Assembly (NCBI GenBank): GCA_025331125.1
Contig: JAOALB010000076.1
Coordinates: forward strand, 62,001-126,000
From: Mycogone perniciosa
Taxonomy: Eukaryota > Ascomycota > Sordariomycetes > Hypocreales > Hypocreaceae
DNA: 64,000 nucleotides
Direction: 5' to 3'
The position numbers were made by a program, and so were the translations under genes. Shown here piece by piece: positions 46,038 through 56,496 of the stretch. Under the pieces are notes generated by a model. The model searched no databases and was not told where the DNA came from. It worked only from the letters and a program-made list of their open reading frames with translations. Every line of letters begins with the position of its first letter. Position 1 is the first letter of the stretch.

Positions 46038-48230
46038 TCAGCTCGCCTCCCCTTGTCCACTAGTTCCCTCGACATTGCTGTCTAATGTATTCTGGTTCTT
46101 TTGTCTTTTCGAGCGGAAGAAGTCGCCAAGAGTGTCACTGAGGCTACGTGACCTCCCCCGTGTTGTGTCCTCAGTCCAAGGCCCGGCTTCCTGATTACTC
46201 ATCGTTCTTGGTAGGTCCTCTTCTGGCGTGGGAATAGCCGTCTGCTCTGCAGCTCCAGGCTCATCGTTTTCGTTATCGAAGAAGAGGCTAGCTCTGATAC
46301 TGGACCGGATGCGCCTCATGGACGACTTGTGCGCCACCGAACTGTCGTGCTCTCGGAGAAAGGCATCCTTGACCACAGTTGTGACTGTAGATGATAGAGG
46401 AGAGGGCGAAATGAATGTTCTTGATCGGTGGCTGATCGATTTAGAGCTGCCATGTCCAGCCCGCGGTGTAGCAGGCCAGTCTGCTGACTGTGTAGGTGGC
46501 ACTAGCGAATCTCTCATTGCCGTTGCAAGATTCAACTGGACTGGGGTCGAGCCTAGCCCTGATCTCGTCAGAACAGAGTCCGTAGATATAGTTCGGACTC
46601 CTCTCTGTGGTATTACTGTAGCTTCCCACGATCCTTGCCACGGGTTACTGATAAGTGACTCCGCTTCCTCACTGAAGTATGCGTGGGAGCTGGTTGATTC
46701 GGGGTACCGCAAGATTTGGGCATCAGTGCCATCTGGAGCTGATTCCGCCTTGACTGTCTCCGCAAAGCTGACTCGCGAAAGTCTACTAGACCGGCGAGAG
46801 TGAGATTTGGGCGTAGACGCCTCTCGCCGAGGGGGCGATGACGAACTGCCATCATGTTGCGTTAAACCGATGGTCTCCTTAATACCGTCAACCTCTGACA
46901 AGACATCCTCTTCGTTATCTCTCTGCTCTCTCCCAGACGTAATGAGAAAGACACCAAAGAATGTGAGAAGACAACCGCCTACAAATTTGATAGCCTGGTC
47001 CGTGGTCATCTTCTCAAAGTCGCGGTACAGGACGGCGCTCCCAATAATGACACACAGGGTGAACATGACAAACTGAATGGGGATGACCTGGGTTGAGTCA
47101 AAGCGTTGTAAGGCTTTGTTGACGTAGCGGATCTGCATGACTGCGGTTACGAGAAGTATTAAAAGGAGTGCATATGTCACCGGCGTGGTGAAAGCCCCCC
47201 AAAGAGTTGAGGACAACATTGATGATACCCCTTTGGTGGACAAGGCAGTATAGCCTCCTGCATTACGCATAAGCCAGTGTTCAAGTGATAATGCTGGGGA
47301 ACAAAACATACCAAAGAGCCCAACAAGTCCCAGGTCAATGAGGATTGTGCGCTTTCCATACTTCCTACTTGCCCACATGAGAATGGCGATAAGAAGCATC
47401 GTCGAACCAAGGTATATCTCAAACTCCATCGTCATGATGGCGCCCAACACGTCGTGAGGGTCCAGCTTCGTTTCCTCCTGATTAGCACTCAGGACGACAG
47501 TAACAACACCGGAGACGGCAATAACGACGCCCCAGAAGTCGCGCGGCCGAAACTTCTCGTGAAACATGACTGGTGCGATGATGCAATTGGAAACCAAAGC
47601 AACCACGCCAAGCGGGGATACAATCGAGGCTGGCGCAAACCCGTATGCCAAAAAGTTGCCCATCTCTCCTAATGTTATCAAGATCTGGCCAAGCCACCAA
47701 TACGGCGATTTCAGATAGTTCGAGGCGATCTTGGGCATGTCCTTGTCGCCATCCGGGTTCGCAGTTGTGCTCGACTGAAAGGATGACATCAACGGGTCGT
47801 CTTCGTGGCAGTCTTGATCCGCCTCGAGATCATCATCGCAATCTGGTACCGCAGAGCCATCACCATTACTGTAACCATTGTGATAACCGTTTTCTGCATC
47901 AACAGGGAGGGTTCCGTAGCTTCCGGATTGGCTGCTGCCCTGCGCTCGCTTCAAGGCTGCCCGCGCCCGTTGTTGTACCCTGATGCGTTCTTTGTGCAGT
48001 CTAGTATGTGCATATCTCTGCACGTTCAATGCGAGAGCGATAAGCATGTTGCCAACAATGGCCGTGATGATACCAATCAGAGATGACCACTCCTGCAGTT
48101 TCTCTCTGCTGTCACCCCCGCCATCGCCCCCACCATTGCTGTGGCCGCCTCCCGGACTCCTTGTTGATGTCGGTGCTGACAGAACAGTCGTCCAAGTTGG
48201 CAAAGCCGGCTCAGCAAAGGCTGGCCTCAT
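46038..48230 (-). CDS. NIPA-type magnesium transporter (DUF803)
   Basis: Intronless gene for a multispanning membrane protein of 730 aa. The first membrane helix is near residues 50-70 (LIGIITAIVGNMLIALALNVQ). After a Ser/Asp-rich cytosolic loop (about 85-165), the core follows with about eight more helices (about 170-435): YWWLGQILITLGEMGNFLAYGFAP, ASIVSPLGVVALVSNCIIAP, FWGVVIAVSGVVTVVLS and IPIQFVMFTLCVIIGSAVLYRDFE. These are hallmarks of the NIPA family in the drug/metabolite transporter fold, reported to carry Mg2+. The last 290 residues form a disordered, Ser-rich tail, longer than in animal NIPA proteins. Membrane location and substrate in this fungus are inferred. Confidence 0.88.
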   Translation of the reverse strand: MRPAFAEPALPTWTTVLSAPTSTRSPGGGHSNGGGDGGGDSREKLQEWSSLIGIITAIVGNMLIALALNVQRYAHTRLHKERIRVQQRARAALKRAQGSSQSGSYGTLPVDAENGYHNGYSNGDGSAVPDCDDDLEADQDCHEDDPLMSSFQSSTTANPDGDKDMPKIASNYLKSPYWWLGQILITLGEMGNFLAYGFAPASIVSPLGVVALVSNCIIAPVMFHEKFRPRDFWGVVIAVSGVVTVVLSANQEETKLDPHDVLGAIMTMEFEIYLGSTMLLIAILMWASRKYGKRTILIDLGLVGLFGMFCSPALSLEHWLMRNAGGYTALSTKGVSSMLSSTLWGAFTTPVTYALLLILLVTAVMQIRYVNKALQRFDSTQVIPIQFVMFTLCVIIGSAVLYRDFEKMTTDQAIKFVGGCLLTFFGVFLITSGREQRDNEEDVLSEVDGIKETIGLTQHDGSSSSPPRREASTPKSHSRRSSRLSRVSFAETVKAESAPDGTDAQILRYPESTSSHAYFSEEAESLISNPWQGSWEATVIPQRGVRTISTDSVLTRSGLGSTPVQLNLATAMRDSLVPPTQSADWPATPRAGHGSSKSISHRSRTFISPSPLSSTVTTVVKDAFLREHDSSVAHKSSMRRIRSSIRASLFFDNENDEPGAAEQTAIPTPEEDLPRTMSNQEAGPWTEDTTRGRSRSLSDTLGDFFRSKRQKNQNTLDSNVEGTSGQGEAS

Positions 48231-48677
48231 GGTTGTCGCCAGCCAAGATTCGTCGTCGTGAGCGGAAGTGCTTCAACCAGGATTAGCGATGATTGAAGCT
48301 GTGGAGAGACGCGAAACTGCTGTCGTTGTGCGCCAAAATGGGCTGCTATCGGCGTATCATGGAGGCGAGGAAGAGCTTCCAATGCCAGAAAAAGCCTTGT
48401 TCATGATAGTCACGCGTTGTTGGAAGTCGGAGAGGTGACGTCGCATGTTTCTCTTTGACTGAGGCATCACGCACATCATTAAATCGCCCCAGCTTGGGCT
48501 TGGCGCCAACGATGACGGATTGAGGCGGTGCAGTACAGCGCCACGAAAAGACTTGGCACGCGCCACAACCGGCTTACATCATGGGAGAATTATTCGACAG
48601 GCTTGAATGACACAGCTTGACAACATCCTTCGGCTCAGATATCATCCAACATATTATTATCTAAACATGCACCCGCA
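48231..48677. other. Divergent promoter region
   Basis: About 450 bases between the divergent start codons of the NIPA gene and the unknown 405-residue gene. No 9-mer copy and no recognisable element. Confidence 0.5.
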
Positions 48678-49895
48678 ATGAGCCGTGAAGGTGACCCTTC
48701 GCTAAACGTATTTGTCCAGTTCAAGCAGCGTGTCGATTCTAACATCAGTTCTGGCCTGCATACACTGCTGGGCATCCCCCAACAGCCTCACCAGCCACCG
48801 TCTCCATCGCCATCTATTACACCAGAGCAGGCTGACCTGACAATCTCCGAAAGGTCTGAATCGACATCACCCTCAATCAAAGTTCCTAGTTCTCCATATA
48901 TAACCATGTATAATGCGCTATCGCGCCCTTCGACTTTGGACGCATTCTCAGTTGCCTCCTGGTCCTATGCTCCCTCAAATCTGAGACATCTGAGACAGCC
49001 AGTTCCAAAAGACCTACCACCTCAATATGATTCCACTATATTCACATTCGAGGATGCCTTTGAGGATCTGCTGGCAGTCTCACAGGGCAACCATCTCCCT
49101 GATATAAGCACCAAATACAGCCAAAGGAGTCTCCTACGGCAAATGTTTCCCTCTGGAGAGCCTACCTGGTTCTGGTTTCGCAGACTAGAGTCTCAAGGCT
49201 TGTTGCGTCACCCTGGTCGGGATGAACTTTTGAGCCGACAACTTGAAGCTGGGTTACTCCAACCACATTGGCCAGATTGGTCGAGGTTTCACAGGGAACT
49301 TGATAGCAATGCGGCAGAAGTATGGCGGAATGTAGTTACGACTGAGGCGGATGACAGGCAGAGTACTGGCGACTTCTTCGACGAGATTCATAAAACACTC
49401 AAGCAGTTGGAGGGTGGTTTCGCTGGACGCAGATCAGAAGCCTTTGAGGATCAAGACTCAAAAGACTACTCGCAGCGGAGACGCTTGCCTGATCATTTTG
49501 ACGACCTCTTCTCGGCTGTTGACTCGGGCTTTACAGGGGGCCAAAAGACTTGGGATACCTTTCTAAAGACCATCTCGGAAAACAAGCGAATCCCATCAGA
49601 CAAGAACGACCAGCCAGTCGCTAGGGTTAATAACGATGGGAGTAAGGAGGTCGTGACACGAGATGAACACGTTGATCGGTTTGGTTACTTACGCACCACA
49701 ATCACGCGCAAGACTTTTGACAAGGAAGGTAATGAGATAGGAAGTGAAACAAATTTCACCATGCGTCCCGCGGAGAAGAAGCGGGAAAGCAATGCAGGCA
49801 AGGGGGGTAATGATGCCCATGTGATTGAGCGAACCGACTCGGACACAAACAACGAGCAAACGCAGGACAAGAAAGCAGGGTGGTTCTGGAAATGA
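48678..49895 (+). CDS. Conserved-looking protein of unknown function
   Basis: Intronless gene for 405 aa. The N-terminal block (MSREGDPSLNVFVQFKQRVDS, then GLHTLLG) looks amphipathic, followed by a Pro/Ser linker. The middle (about residues 85-230) has many aromatic residues (SVASWSYAPSNLRHLRQ, PTWFWFRRLESQGLLRHPGRDELL, LLQPHWPDWSRFHREL) and appears folded. Near the end, DRFGYLRTTITRKTFDKEGNEIGSE looks like a beta-hairpin, and the protein ends KKAGWFWK. I cannot name a family. No signal peptide and no clear membrane helix. Confidence 0.75.
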   Translation: MSREGDPSLNVFVQFKQRVDSNISSGLHTLLGIPQQPHQPPSPSPSITPEQADLTISERSESTSPSIKVPSSPYITMYNALSRPSTLDAFSVASWSYAPSNLRHLRQPVPKDLPPQYDSTIFTFEDAFEDLLAVSQGNHLPDISTKYSQRSLLRQMFPSGEPTWFWFRRLESQGLLRHPGRDELLSRQLEAGLLQPHWPDWSRFHRELDSNAAEVWRNVVTTEADDRQSTGDFFDEIHKTLKQLEGGFAGRRSEAFEDQDSKDYSQRRRLPDHFDDLFSAVDSGFTGGQKTWDTFLKTISENKRIPSDKNDQPVARVNNDGSKEVVTRDEHVDRFGYLRTTITRKTFDKEGNEIGSETNFTMRPAEKKRESNAGKGGNDAHVIERTDSDTNNEQTQDKKAGWFWK

Positions 49896-50627
49896 AGTTT
49901 TGCAACTTTACAACCGACCAATTGTTCAACCTACTCAACTCAACACAGGGCCTGTATTTGCGGTCATTGAGGCGCAATCAGGATGTCAAGAATAGCTTCA
50001 CACCTCACGCGCTTCGGCAGGATTGAAGCCCAGTAGAAGCTGCCGACTTCATTGTTCAGATACTGTAAAGTTTAATAATAAATCTTATCTCAATGGTGTT
50101 TGGTTCGTTCAACTCTAAGCTGTTGAATGTGTTTCTCAAACTCACGTCTCCTAACATCATGAGTATTATAGTATTGTGAACAACTGCCGGATAGGAGCTA
50201 TACTGCGGCAATTTAGATGCCTTGCGATCCCTGTTTTGTTGTCACCTGCTTGTTGGCGGAGGAGTGAGAGAGCTCATTTTACACCAGCGATGTATGTCGG
50301 TGACTTGGAAGCTTGACCGCGTAAAACGGTAGTAAGTATCCGGTTTGCTTCAAGGTGCAATAAATCGAGAACATTGAACTAATGATACGAATTTGACAGG
50401 ACCCTGAGTTACTACCTATAGTCGTATGTGCTTGGTGATGGTTTGAATGCCCTCATAATCATGTATTGTTTGGGTGCATTTTATCGACCAACCCTTAGCT
50501 ATCTAATTCACTTATTTGCAGTTCGCGTCCAAATAGAATCACCGCCTATCCCCACTCAATGTAGTCAAGAAATATGAATTCACGATATAATTATGCCATT
50601 TCACACCATGTGTAGACCCTTTGTTGC
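49896..50627. other. Convergent intergenic region
   Basis: About 730 bases between the stop codons of the unknown 405-residue gene and nop4. No gene or exact 9-mer copy seen. Confidence 0.5.
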
Positions 50628-52835
50628 CTAAGCTTTCCCCCTAGCAACCGCCTTCTTCTTGCGCATGAGCCTCTTCCGTGCAATCAGTTTCTGCTTCATC
50701 TCTTCCTTGGCGTTGGCCGGCTTCTTGTCACTGTCCTCTTCCACCGCTAACTCCTTGCTAGCCCCTTTCTTTCCCTTTTTGCCCTTCTGTGACTTTTTGC
50801 CCTTCACCTCAGGAGCTTCTTGCTTAGGCGCTACAGCAGCATTGTCGTTATCCTTGCTCTTTACATGTGCTGACTTGGCAGATTTCTCTTCAGCAGCTTG
50901 TCGTCTCTGAACAACCTGTGCATTCTCGATGGCAAACTCTACTATCAAGCGCTGCTTCTTGCCGTTGTCGCCCACAAGCTCAAGACCGTTCAAGTATCGA
51001 AGACCCATGAGAGCCCAGCGGTGTGATGTGTACTCGATAAAGCCGTAGCCGCGGCTCTTACCTGCCCCGCTGGTCTCGGGGACCTTTGACCCCTTGGTGT
51101 CCTCAAACACAACTTTGGCTTGCCGGACAATACCCTTACGCTTGAGCTTCCTCTCTTTCTCCTTCTCCCTGGCGTCTTTTCCATCTCTGGAATTTTCTTC
51201 TTTAGAAAGGGGCTGTCGTCGACCTTGCTTGACGTCCTGGGCAAATCCCACAACAGCCTTTCTGGCCAGCTCCTTCAGCTCCTTGGATCCGATGTTGCGG
51301 GGAATGTTTCGAAGAGCAAGTCGGGTAAGACTTATGTGCAACATGGGATTCTTCTGTACTAGCTTCTTGCGCTGAGCTGCGCTCGCCTGTCTCATCTGAA
51401 CTTCAGCAGGAGTCAAGAGAGCGTGCAGGGCAGAGTTTGCTCCAACAGCACCCTCAGGAAGAAGGTATAGTCTGCGCTTATCCTTCTCTCTCCTACTTGC
51501 CAGAGAGTTTTCTGCTAGGTTGTCGGCTTCTTGCTTGTTAACAGCCTGGGCAACCTGAAGCACCCGTCCATCGAGCGTGTATTTTCCGCTTGGATCAGCA
51601 TTCTCATCTTGAAGGATGGAATGCTTGACTCCCGTAACCGACTGTGTCCGCTCAGGCGCACCAATCATGCAAGCCTTTGCATCTGACTTATCGACGAAGC
51701 ATACAAAACCTGTACCTGCTGGCTTTTCTGTGACTTTGTTGATAACAACTCTGGCATATCGAACTTTTCCAAAGTGGCCAAAAAAGTCCTTGAGTTGCTC
51801 ATCCGTTGTTGTAAATGGCAAATTCCGAACGAAAACTGTGGAGGAGTTATCGGTTGACATCTCGCGTCGTGGCTCAGCGGGCCCGGTCTCATCTGTTGAT
51901 TCAAGGTCTTCCTCGATATCATCCTCATCCTCATCCTCGTTCTCGTCTTCATCCTCCTCATCTTCCAAGTTCAGCATGTGATTCTTCATGAAGTTTGCTA
52001 GATCCGCGTCTAATTGGGCATCTCGATTCTTGACATTTCCATCCTCAAAAGGAGCATCGCTGCCTTGAACAGACTCCGCATCGTCCTCGTCATCTTCGTC
52101 ATCTTCGTCATCTTCCACATCCTTCTTCTCATTTCCTTGGTTCTGTTGCTGGTCCCAGGTCTGCTTGTCTACAGCCCAGTCAACAGCTAGGGTTCGACCA
52201 TCGATTACTTTGCCATTGATGGCCTCAAGAGCCTTCTCCGCATTCGGTTTCCCTCTGATCGTGACGAAGCCGAAACCTTTTAATTTCCCCTTTGTGTTTG
52301 GCAAGTCGGCATACTTGACCTTGCCGAAACTCTGAAACAGTTGCGCGAGTTGGTCCGACGTTTTGATACTCCATGGCAAGTTTCGCACAATCAACTTCGG
52401 CATCTTGGGGAAGACCTCTATCGGCTTTGACGGCTTGGCTGCCGAGTTCCCACCAGGACTAGATTCTGTGTTTCGGTGTCTGGGCTCGGCAACATCGACC
52501 CTGATTCGCCTTCCGTCCCATTCCTTCTTGTCCAATGCTTCCTTAGCATCCTTAGCATCGTCGACGTCGGCAAAGGTGACGAAGCCGAAGCCCCTTGATT
52601 CTTTGGTCTTCTGATCGACAACCACAACAGCGTGCTTGACAGGGAAATACTGTGAGAAGAAGTCTGTGAGGCTTTCGTTTGTGGCGCTGGGAGGTAACGA
52701 TCGGACAAAGATAGATCTTCGATCCTCAACTTTCGCTTTCTTGGTTGCCCCAGCTTCCAGGCCTCCATTTGTAGCGGCCGTACTATCATCTGCGACTGGC
52801 CTTCGGCGCTTGCGATCGTTCGTTGGGGCTCCCAT
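50628..52835 (-). CDS. nop4: Nucleolar ribosome-biogenesis protein Nop4 (RBM28 homologue)
   Basis: RNA-binding protein needed for 60S subunit maturation. The first in-frame ATG is at 52835 (MGAPTNDRKRRRP), giving 735 aa; the frame stays open further upstream but without an ATG. RRM1 (about residues 38-115, SIFVRSLPP and RGFGFVTF), RRM2 (about 148-225, LIVRNLPW and KGFGFVTI) and RRM3 (about 335-420, STVFVRNLPFTTTDEQLKDFFGHFG and GTGFVCF) are clear. A longer, divergent RRM4 begins near 505 (LTRLALRNIPRNIGSKELKEL). Acidic stretches separate RRM2 and RRM3. The Lys-rich end (KKSQKGKKGKKG, RKRLMRKKKAVARGKA) suits nucleolar targeting. The gene is divergent from the condensin gene, 320 bases away. 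Confidence 0.94.
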   Translation of the reverse strand: MGAPTNDRKRRRPVADDSTAATNGGLEAGATKKAKVEDRRSIFVRSLPPSATNESLTDFFSQYFPVKHAVVVVDQKTKESRGFGFVTFADVDDAKDAKEALDKKEWDGRRIRVDVAEPRHRNTESSPGGNSAAKPSKPIEVFPKMPKLIVRNLPWSIKTSDQLAQLFQSFGKVKYADLPNTKGKLKGFGFVTIRGKPNAEKALEAINGKVIDGRTLAVDWAVDKQTWDQQQNQGNEKKDVEDDEDDEDDEDDAESVQGSDAPFEDGNVKNRDAQLDADLANFMKNHMLNLEDEEDEDENEDEDEDDIEEDLESTDETGPAEPRREMSTDNSSTVFVRNLPFTTTDEQLKDFFGHFGKVRYARVVINKVTEKPAGTGFVCFVDKSDAKACMIGAPERTQSVTGVKHSILQDENADPSGKYTLDGRVLQVAQAVNKQEADNLAENSLASRREKDKRRLYLLPEGAVGANSALHALLTPAEVQMRQASAAQRKKLVQKNPMLHISLTRLALRNIPRNIGSKELKELARKAVVGFAQDVKQGRRQPLSKEENSRDGKDAREKEKERKLKRKGIVRQAKVVFEDTKGSKVPETSGAGKSRGYGFIEYTSHRWALMGLRYLNGLELVGDNGKKQRLIVEFAIENAQVVQRRQAAEEKSAKSAHVKSKDNDNAAVAPKQEAPEVKGKKSQKGKKGKKGASKELAVEEDSDKKPANAKEEMKQKLIARKRLMRKKKAVARGKA

Positions 52836-53155
52836 GGTTGCAGTTGGGGCCAATTGCAATTGGCGCTGTTCCTCGACCTTGGTTTTGTAGGACTTTCGTT
52901 TGTCTCTCCAGTTCGGAAAAAAAATCCTGGGCCAAGCTGCCGATAACACGCTTGTCTTATCGATAGAACTATGCCAAAGTGGGATGGCGGGGTATCAACT
53001 TGGGTTATGCCAAAATGGGATAATTGTTGACTCGATCTCTGATGGCACAACGCGTTGTACCAAACAACACAACATCACTAAATCCACAGACGGCCTTCTG
53101 AGCGCATCGATCACACCCCCTGCGAATTGTGCGCAAAGCCCCGGTGTACGTAAAA
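52836..53155. other. Short divergent promoter between nop4 and ycg1
   Basis: 320 bases between the two ATGs. It contains repeated GCCAAA(G/A)TGGGAT words at about 52974-52985 and 53009-53020, spaced about 35 bases apart; they could be sites of a shared regulator or chance. No coding evidence. Confidence 0.5.
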
Positions 53156-56100
53156 ATGCCCGCAAGAGCCTCAGCTAGGTCGACAAAGACGTCGGCCATC
53201 TCTCAGAAACGATCAGCCGCCGCCGAGGTCGCCGATACGCCGGACAGTGCCTTGCGAACACAGATATGCGCCGTCTTCCGGGATGCACAGAGAACCACGG
53301 CTACTCATCGAAAATTGGCTGTAAATCTTCGAAAGATTCATGAGGCTTGTTGCTACGAACCTGCGAAACCGAAGAAGCCTACCGCCGAAAAGTTTGATGA
53401 GGAGGCATTCAACAATGAGTTTGTGCGGTGTGTCCTCAGGATCATGCCCATCAAGAAGGCAGAGAGTGTGGGCGAGAAGTCGATTCGGTTCGTTGGACTT
53501 TTCTTGCGACATGCTGGAGATAAGGACAACGAGATGCTCGAGGGGGTAGACGCAGACACAAGCTTGATGCCCGAAACACCGAGCAGCCGACTCACTTCGA
53601 AGGTTCTCGAGGCGGTTCTTCCATTGATGGCGGCAAAGGATAAATACGTCCGATTCAGGTCAACTCAACTCATTTCGCATACTATCAACTCCCTGGATGC
53701 GATTGATGACGAGTTATTTCAAAAGCTACGCCACGGCCTACTGAAGCGGATCCGAGACAAGGAGGCAATGGTCCGCGTTCAGGCGGTGTTAGGTCTTGGT
53801 CGGCTTGCCGGGAACCAATCTGAAGGTTGCACAAACTCAGACGAAAGCGATAATAATGAATCAACCGGTCTATTGGAGAAGCTGCTAGAGGTTCTGCAGA
53901 ATGACCCGAGCGCCGATGTACGACGATCACTTCTCGTCAACCTCCCAATCCTGCCAAACACGTTACCATTCTTGCTTGAACGTGCCAGAGATCAGGATGC
54001 AGCTACACGAAGGGCAGTTTATTCACGTCTTCTACCGGCTCTCGGTGATTTCCGCCACTTATCTTTATCCATGCGGGAGAAGCTCCTTCGATGGGGTCTC
54101 CGGGATAGAGATGAGAATGTTCGAAAGGCAGCAGGTAGACTGTTCCGAGAACGATGGATTGCAGATTGCGCAGGCACAGCCTCTCAAGAAGAAGCCGCCC
54201 CAAGCCTCGAAGGTTTATTGGAACTTCTCGAACGTATCGATGTGGTCAATTCTGGTGTTGAGAACGGCGTTGCCCTAGAGGCAATGAAAGGATTTTGGGA
54301 GGGAAGGCCGGATTATCGTGAGGCTGTTACCTTCGATGATATTTTTTGGGAAACCCTATCGGCTGAGTCTGTCTTCCTGGTGAGGAGTTTTAATGACTTT
54401 TGCCGCAATGAGGGCAATGGCAGGTTCGAGTCATTAGTCGAAGAAAAGCTCCCTGAAGTGACCAAACTCGCATTCTTCCTTGAACGCTACCTTAAAGTGC
54501 TGGTAGATTCTCTTAAGAGAGTAGCACAGCCCGGCGTTGAGGAGGAGGAAGAGGAGGATACCGTCGAGCAAGAGTTCATTGTTGAACAGATGCTCTTCCT
54601 TGCACTGACCCTCGACTACTCTGATGAAGTGGGCCGACGCAAAATGTTCACCTTGCTTCGACAATCATTGTCCATACCAGAGCTACCAGATGAAATCACC
54701 AAGCTTTCTGTGGAAGTTCTCCGATACATTTGTGCCCCAGGTGCTGCCGGAGAACGCGAATTTTGCAGTGTCGTTCTGGAGTCTGTCGCTGATGTTCACG
54801 ATACTATTGTCGATGACCTACCTGGCGATGCTGAAGAGAGCTTTCATTCCGCCAAGTCGGAGGTAAGCAGAGGGATAACGCCAGCTGTTGAAGACAGGCT
54901 TGGCCGTGGCGCAGAACTGAGCGAAGAAGATGCTCATGAGAAGGCTGTTAGGGAAATTGTCGTCAATATGAAGTGTCTCCACATTGTCCAGTGTATGCTG
55001 ACACATGTTGCTGGCAACCTGAAAGATAACGCGGACCTGGCCTCTATGTTGAACAATCTCGTGGTTCCCGCAGTACGGAGCCATGAAGCACCCGTTCGCG
55101 AAAGAGGCTTGGTTTCTCTGGGACTCTGTGCTCTCCTGGACCGATCGCTTGCTGAGGAGAATCTGGGTCTTTTCATACATTTTTTCAGCAAAGGACACAC
55201 GGCTTTACAAATCACGGCATTGCATGTCTTGACGGATATCCTAAATGTCCATGGAGCACAGCTGCTATCCTCAACACCAGCACTCTTGAAAGTCTACGTC
55301 AAGGCTGTCAAGGGTGGCGGTAAATCCTCAGAAGTACAGGCCGCTGCCACTATAGCGGCATCAAAGCTGCTTCTTGGTCGTGTCGTATCTGATGACGAGG
55401 CATGCGAGGAGCTGCTAAGATCCCTTGTGATCGCATACTTTGATCCCTCATCAGCCGCGAACCAGACAGTCAGACAAGCCCTCAACTACTTCCTGCCGGT
55501 ATTCTGCTTTTCACGGCCCGAAAATCAGGATCTTATGCGTACGATTGCGCTAAATACCCTTCATTCCCTCCTCAACTTACGTGAGGGTTTGGAGGATGAC
55601 GATGTGGATGTCGAGGAGGATATGGTTAGTATGACGGCCATCGGTGCCTGTCTGGTAGATTGGACAGATCCCCGGAAATGTTATAGCCCCGATGCCCTGT
55701 CAGATGCAGACAAGAAGAACGTCAAAGGCGATGTTCATTTAGACTTCGCCCGTGATATTCTAGAGAGGCTCCGGGGCAACATTAGCAGTAAGTGCTTCTT
55801 GCCCCATGACCAAGTTGAATTGTTGGAATCTAACAGCTATAACAGAGGAAGAAAAGAAACTTGTGGCTGGTCTTCTTGGAAAGCTTCACGTGTCACCGGC
55901 ATCCTCCGAACAGAAGCTACGGGAGACCTACGCCGATGTTAGTGAAGCTGTGGAAGAAGGCCTACTCTCCGACGCCACCAGCCGCAATGCTTTATACAAG
56001 ATTCACGTCAGCTTGGGAAAGCTAGTTAACAGCTTTGATCAGCAGCCTGCCAACAGACGTACCAGTCGTAGCGTGTCCGTGAACCTGGACCGGCAGGCCA

Positions 56101-56270
56101 CTGAGGAGAGGTCGATCGTATCGAATGTGTCGATTGTAGAGGAGTCGAAGATTAAGGAGGAGGAAGTAGAGAGCGACGATGAAGGAACGGTGGTGCCGAA
56201 GGAAGCGGAGAGGGACACGCTCGTGGATGACTTATTGTCTGATGAGGATACCAAGATGGAAGACGTATGA
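53156..56270 (+). CDS. ycg1: Condensin subunit Ycg1/Cnd3 (CAP-G)
   Basis: HEAT-repeat subunit of condensin that, with the kleisin Brn1, grips DNA for mitotic chromosome compaction. Exons 53156-55787 and 55837-56270 encode 1021 aa. After a basic N-terminus (MPARASARSTKTSA) the HEAT array begins with AVFRDAQRTTATHRKLAVNLRKIHEACCYE. Clear units include NNEFVRCVLRIMPIKKAESVGEKSIRFVGLFLRH, YVRFRSTQLISHTINSL and KEAMVRVQAVLGLGRLAG. The Cnd3-type C-terminal part has LVVPAVRSHEAPVRERGLVSLGLCALLD. The splice joins GNIST to ITEEEKKLVAGLLGKL. The tail is acidic (DDLLSDEDTKMEDV). ATG at 53156 is the first Met in this frame after an upstream stop. Confidence 0.94.
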
Positions 56271-56496
56271 GATGTGAATGAATGTGTAACGAATTTGGGT
56301 CTGGGATGGGCGGCATGGACTGGGATGGGATACTATGATGGATCTTCGGTTGGGCGAGAGACTCTTCTGACTCGTACGTCCGCGTAACATTGTATTCTTT
56401 TAGATGCGCATGGAACTATTTCATCTATGTTTGTAGTAGGAAATCCATTGAAATATCCTTCTAGATGACTGCAAATACAGACAGGATTCTCCAACA

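Noticed and set aside
52836..52949. Upstream extension of nop4 by 38 codons
   Set aside because: The extension begins with GTG and has no ATG; the first ATG at 52835 gives a typical Nop4 start.
53129..53155. Upstream extension of ycg1 by nine codons
   Set aside because: It begins with GTG; ATG at 53156 fits the family start.
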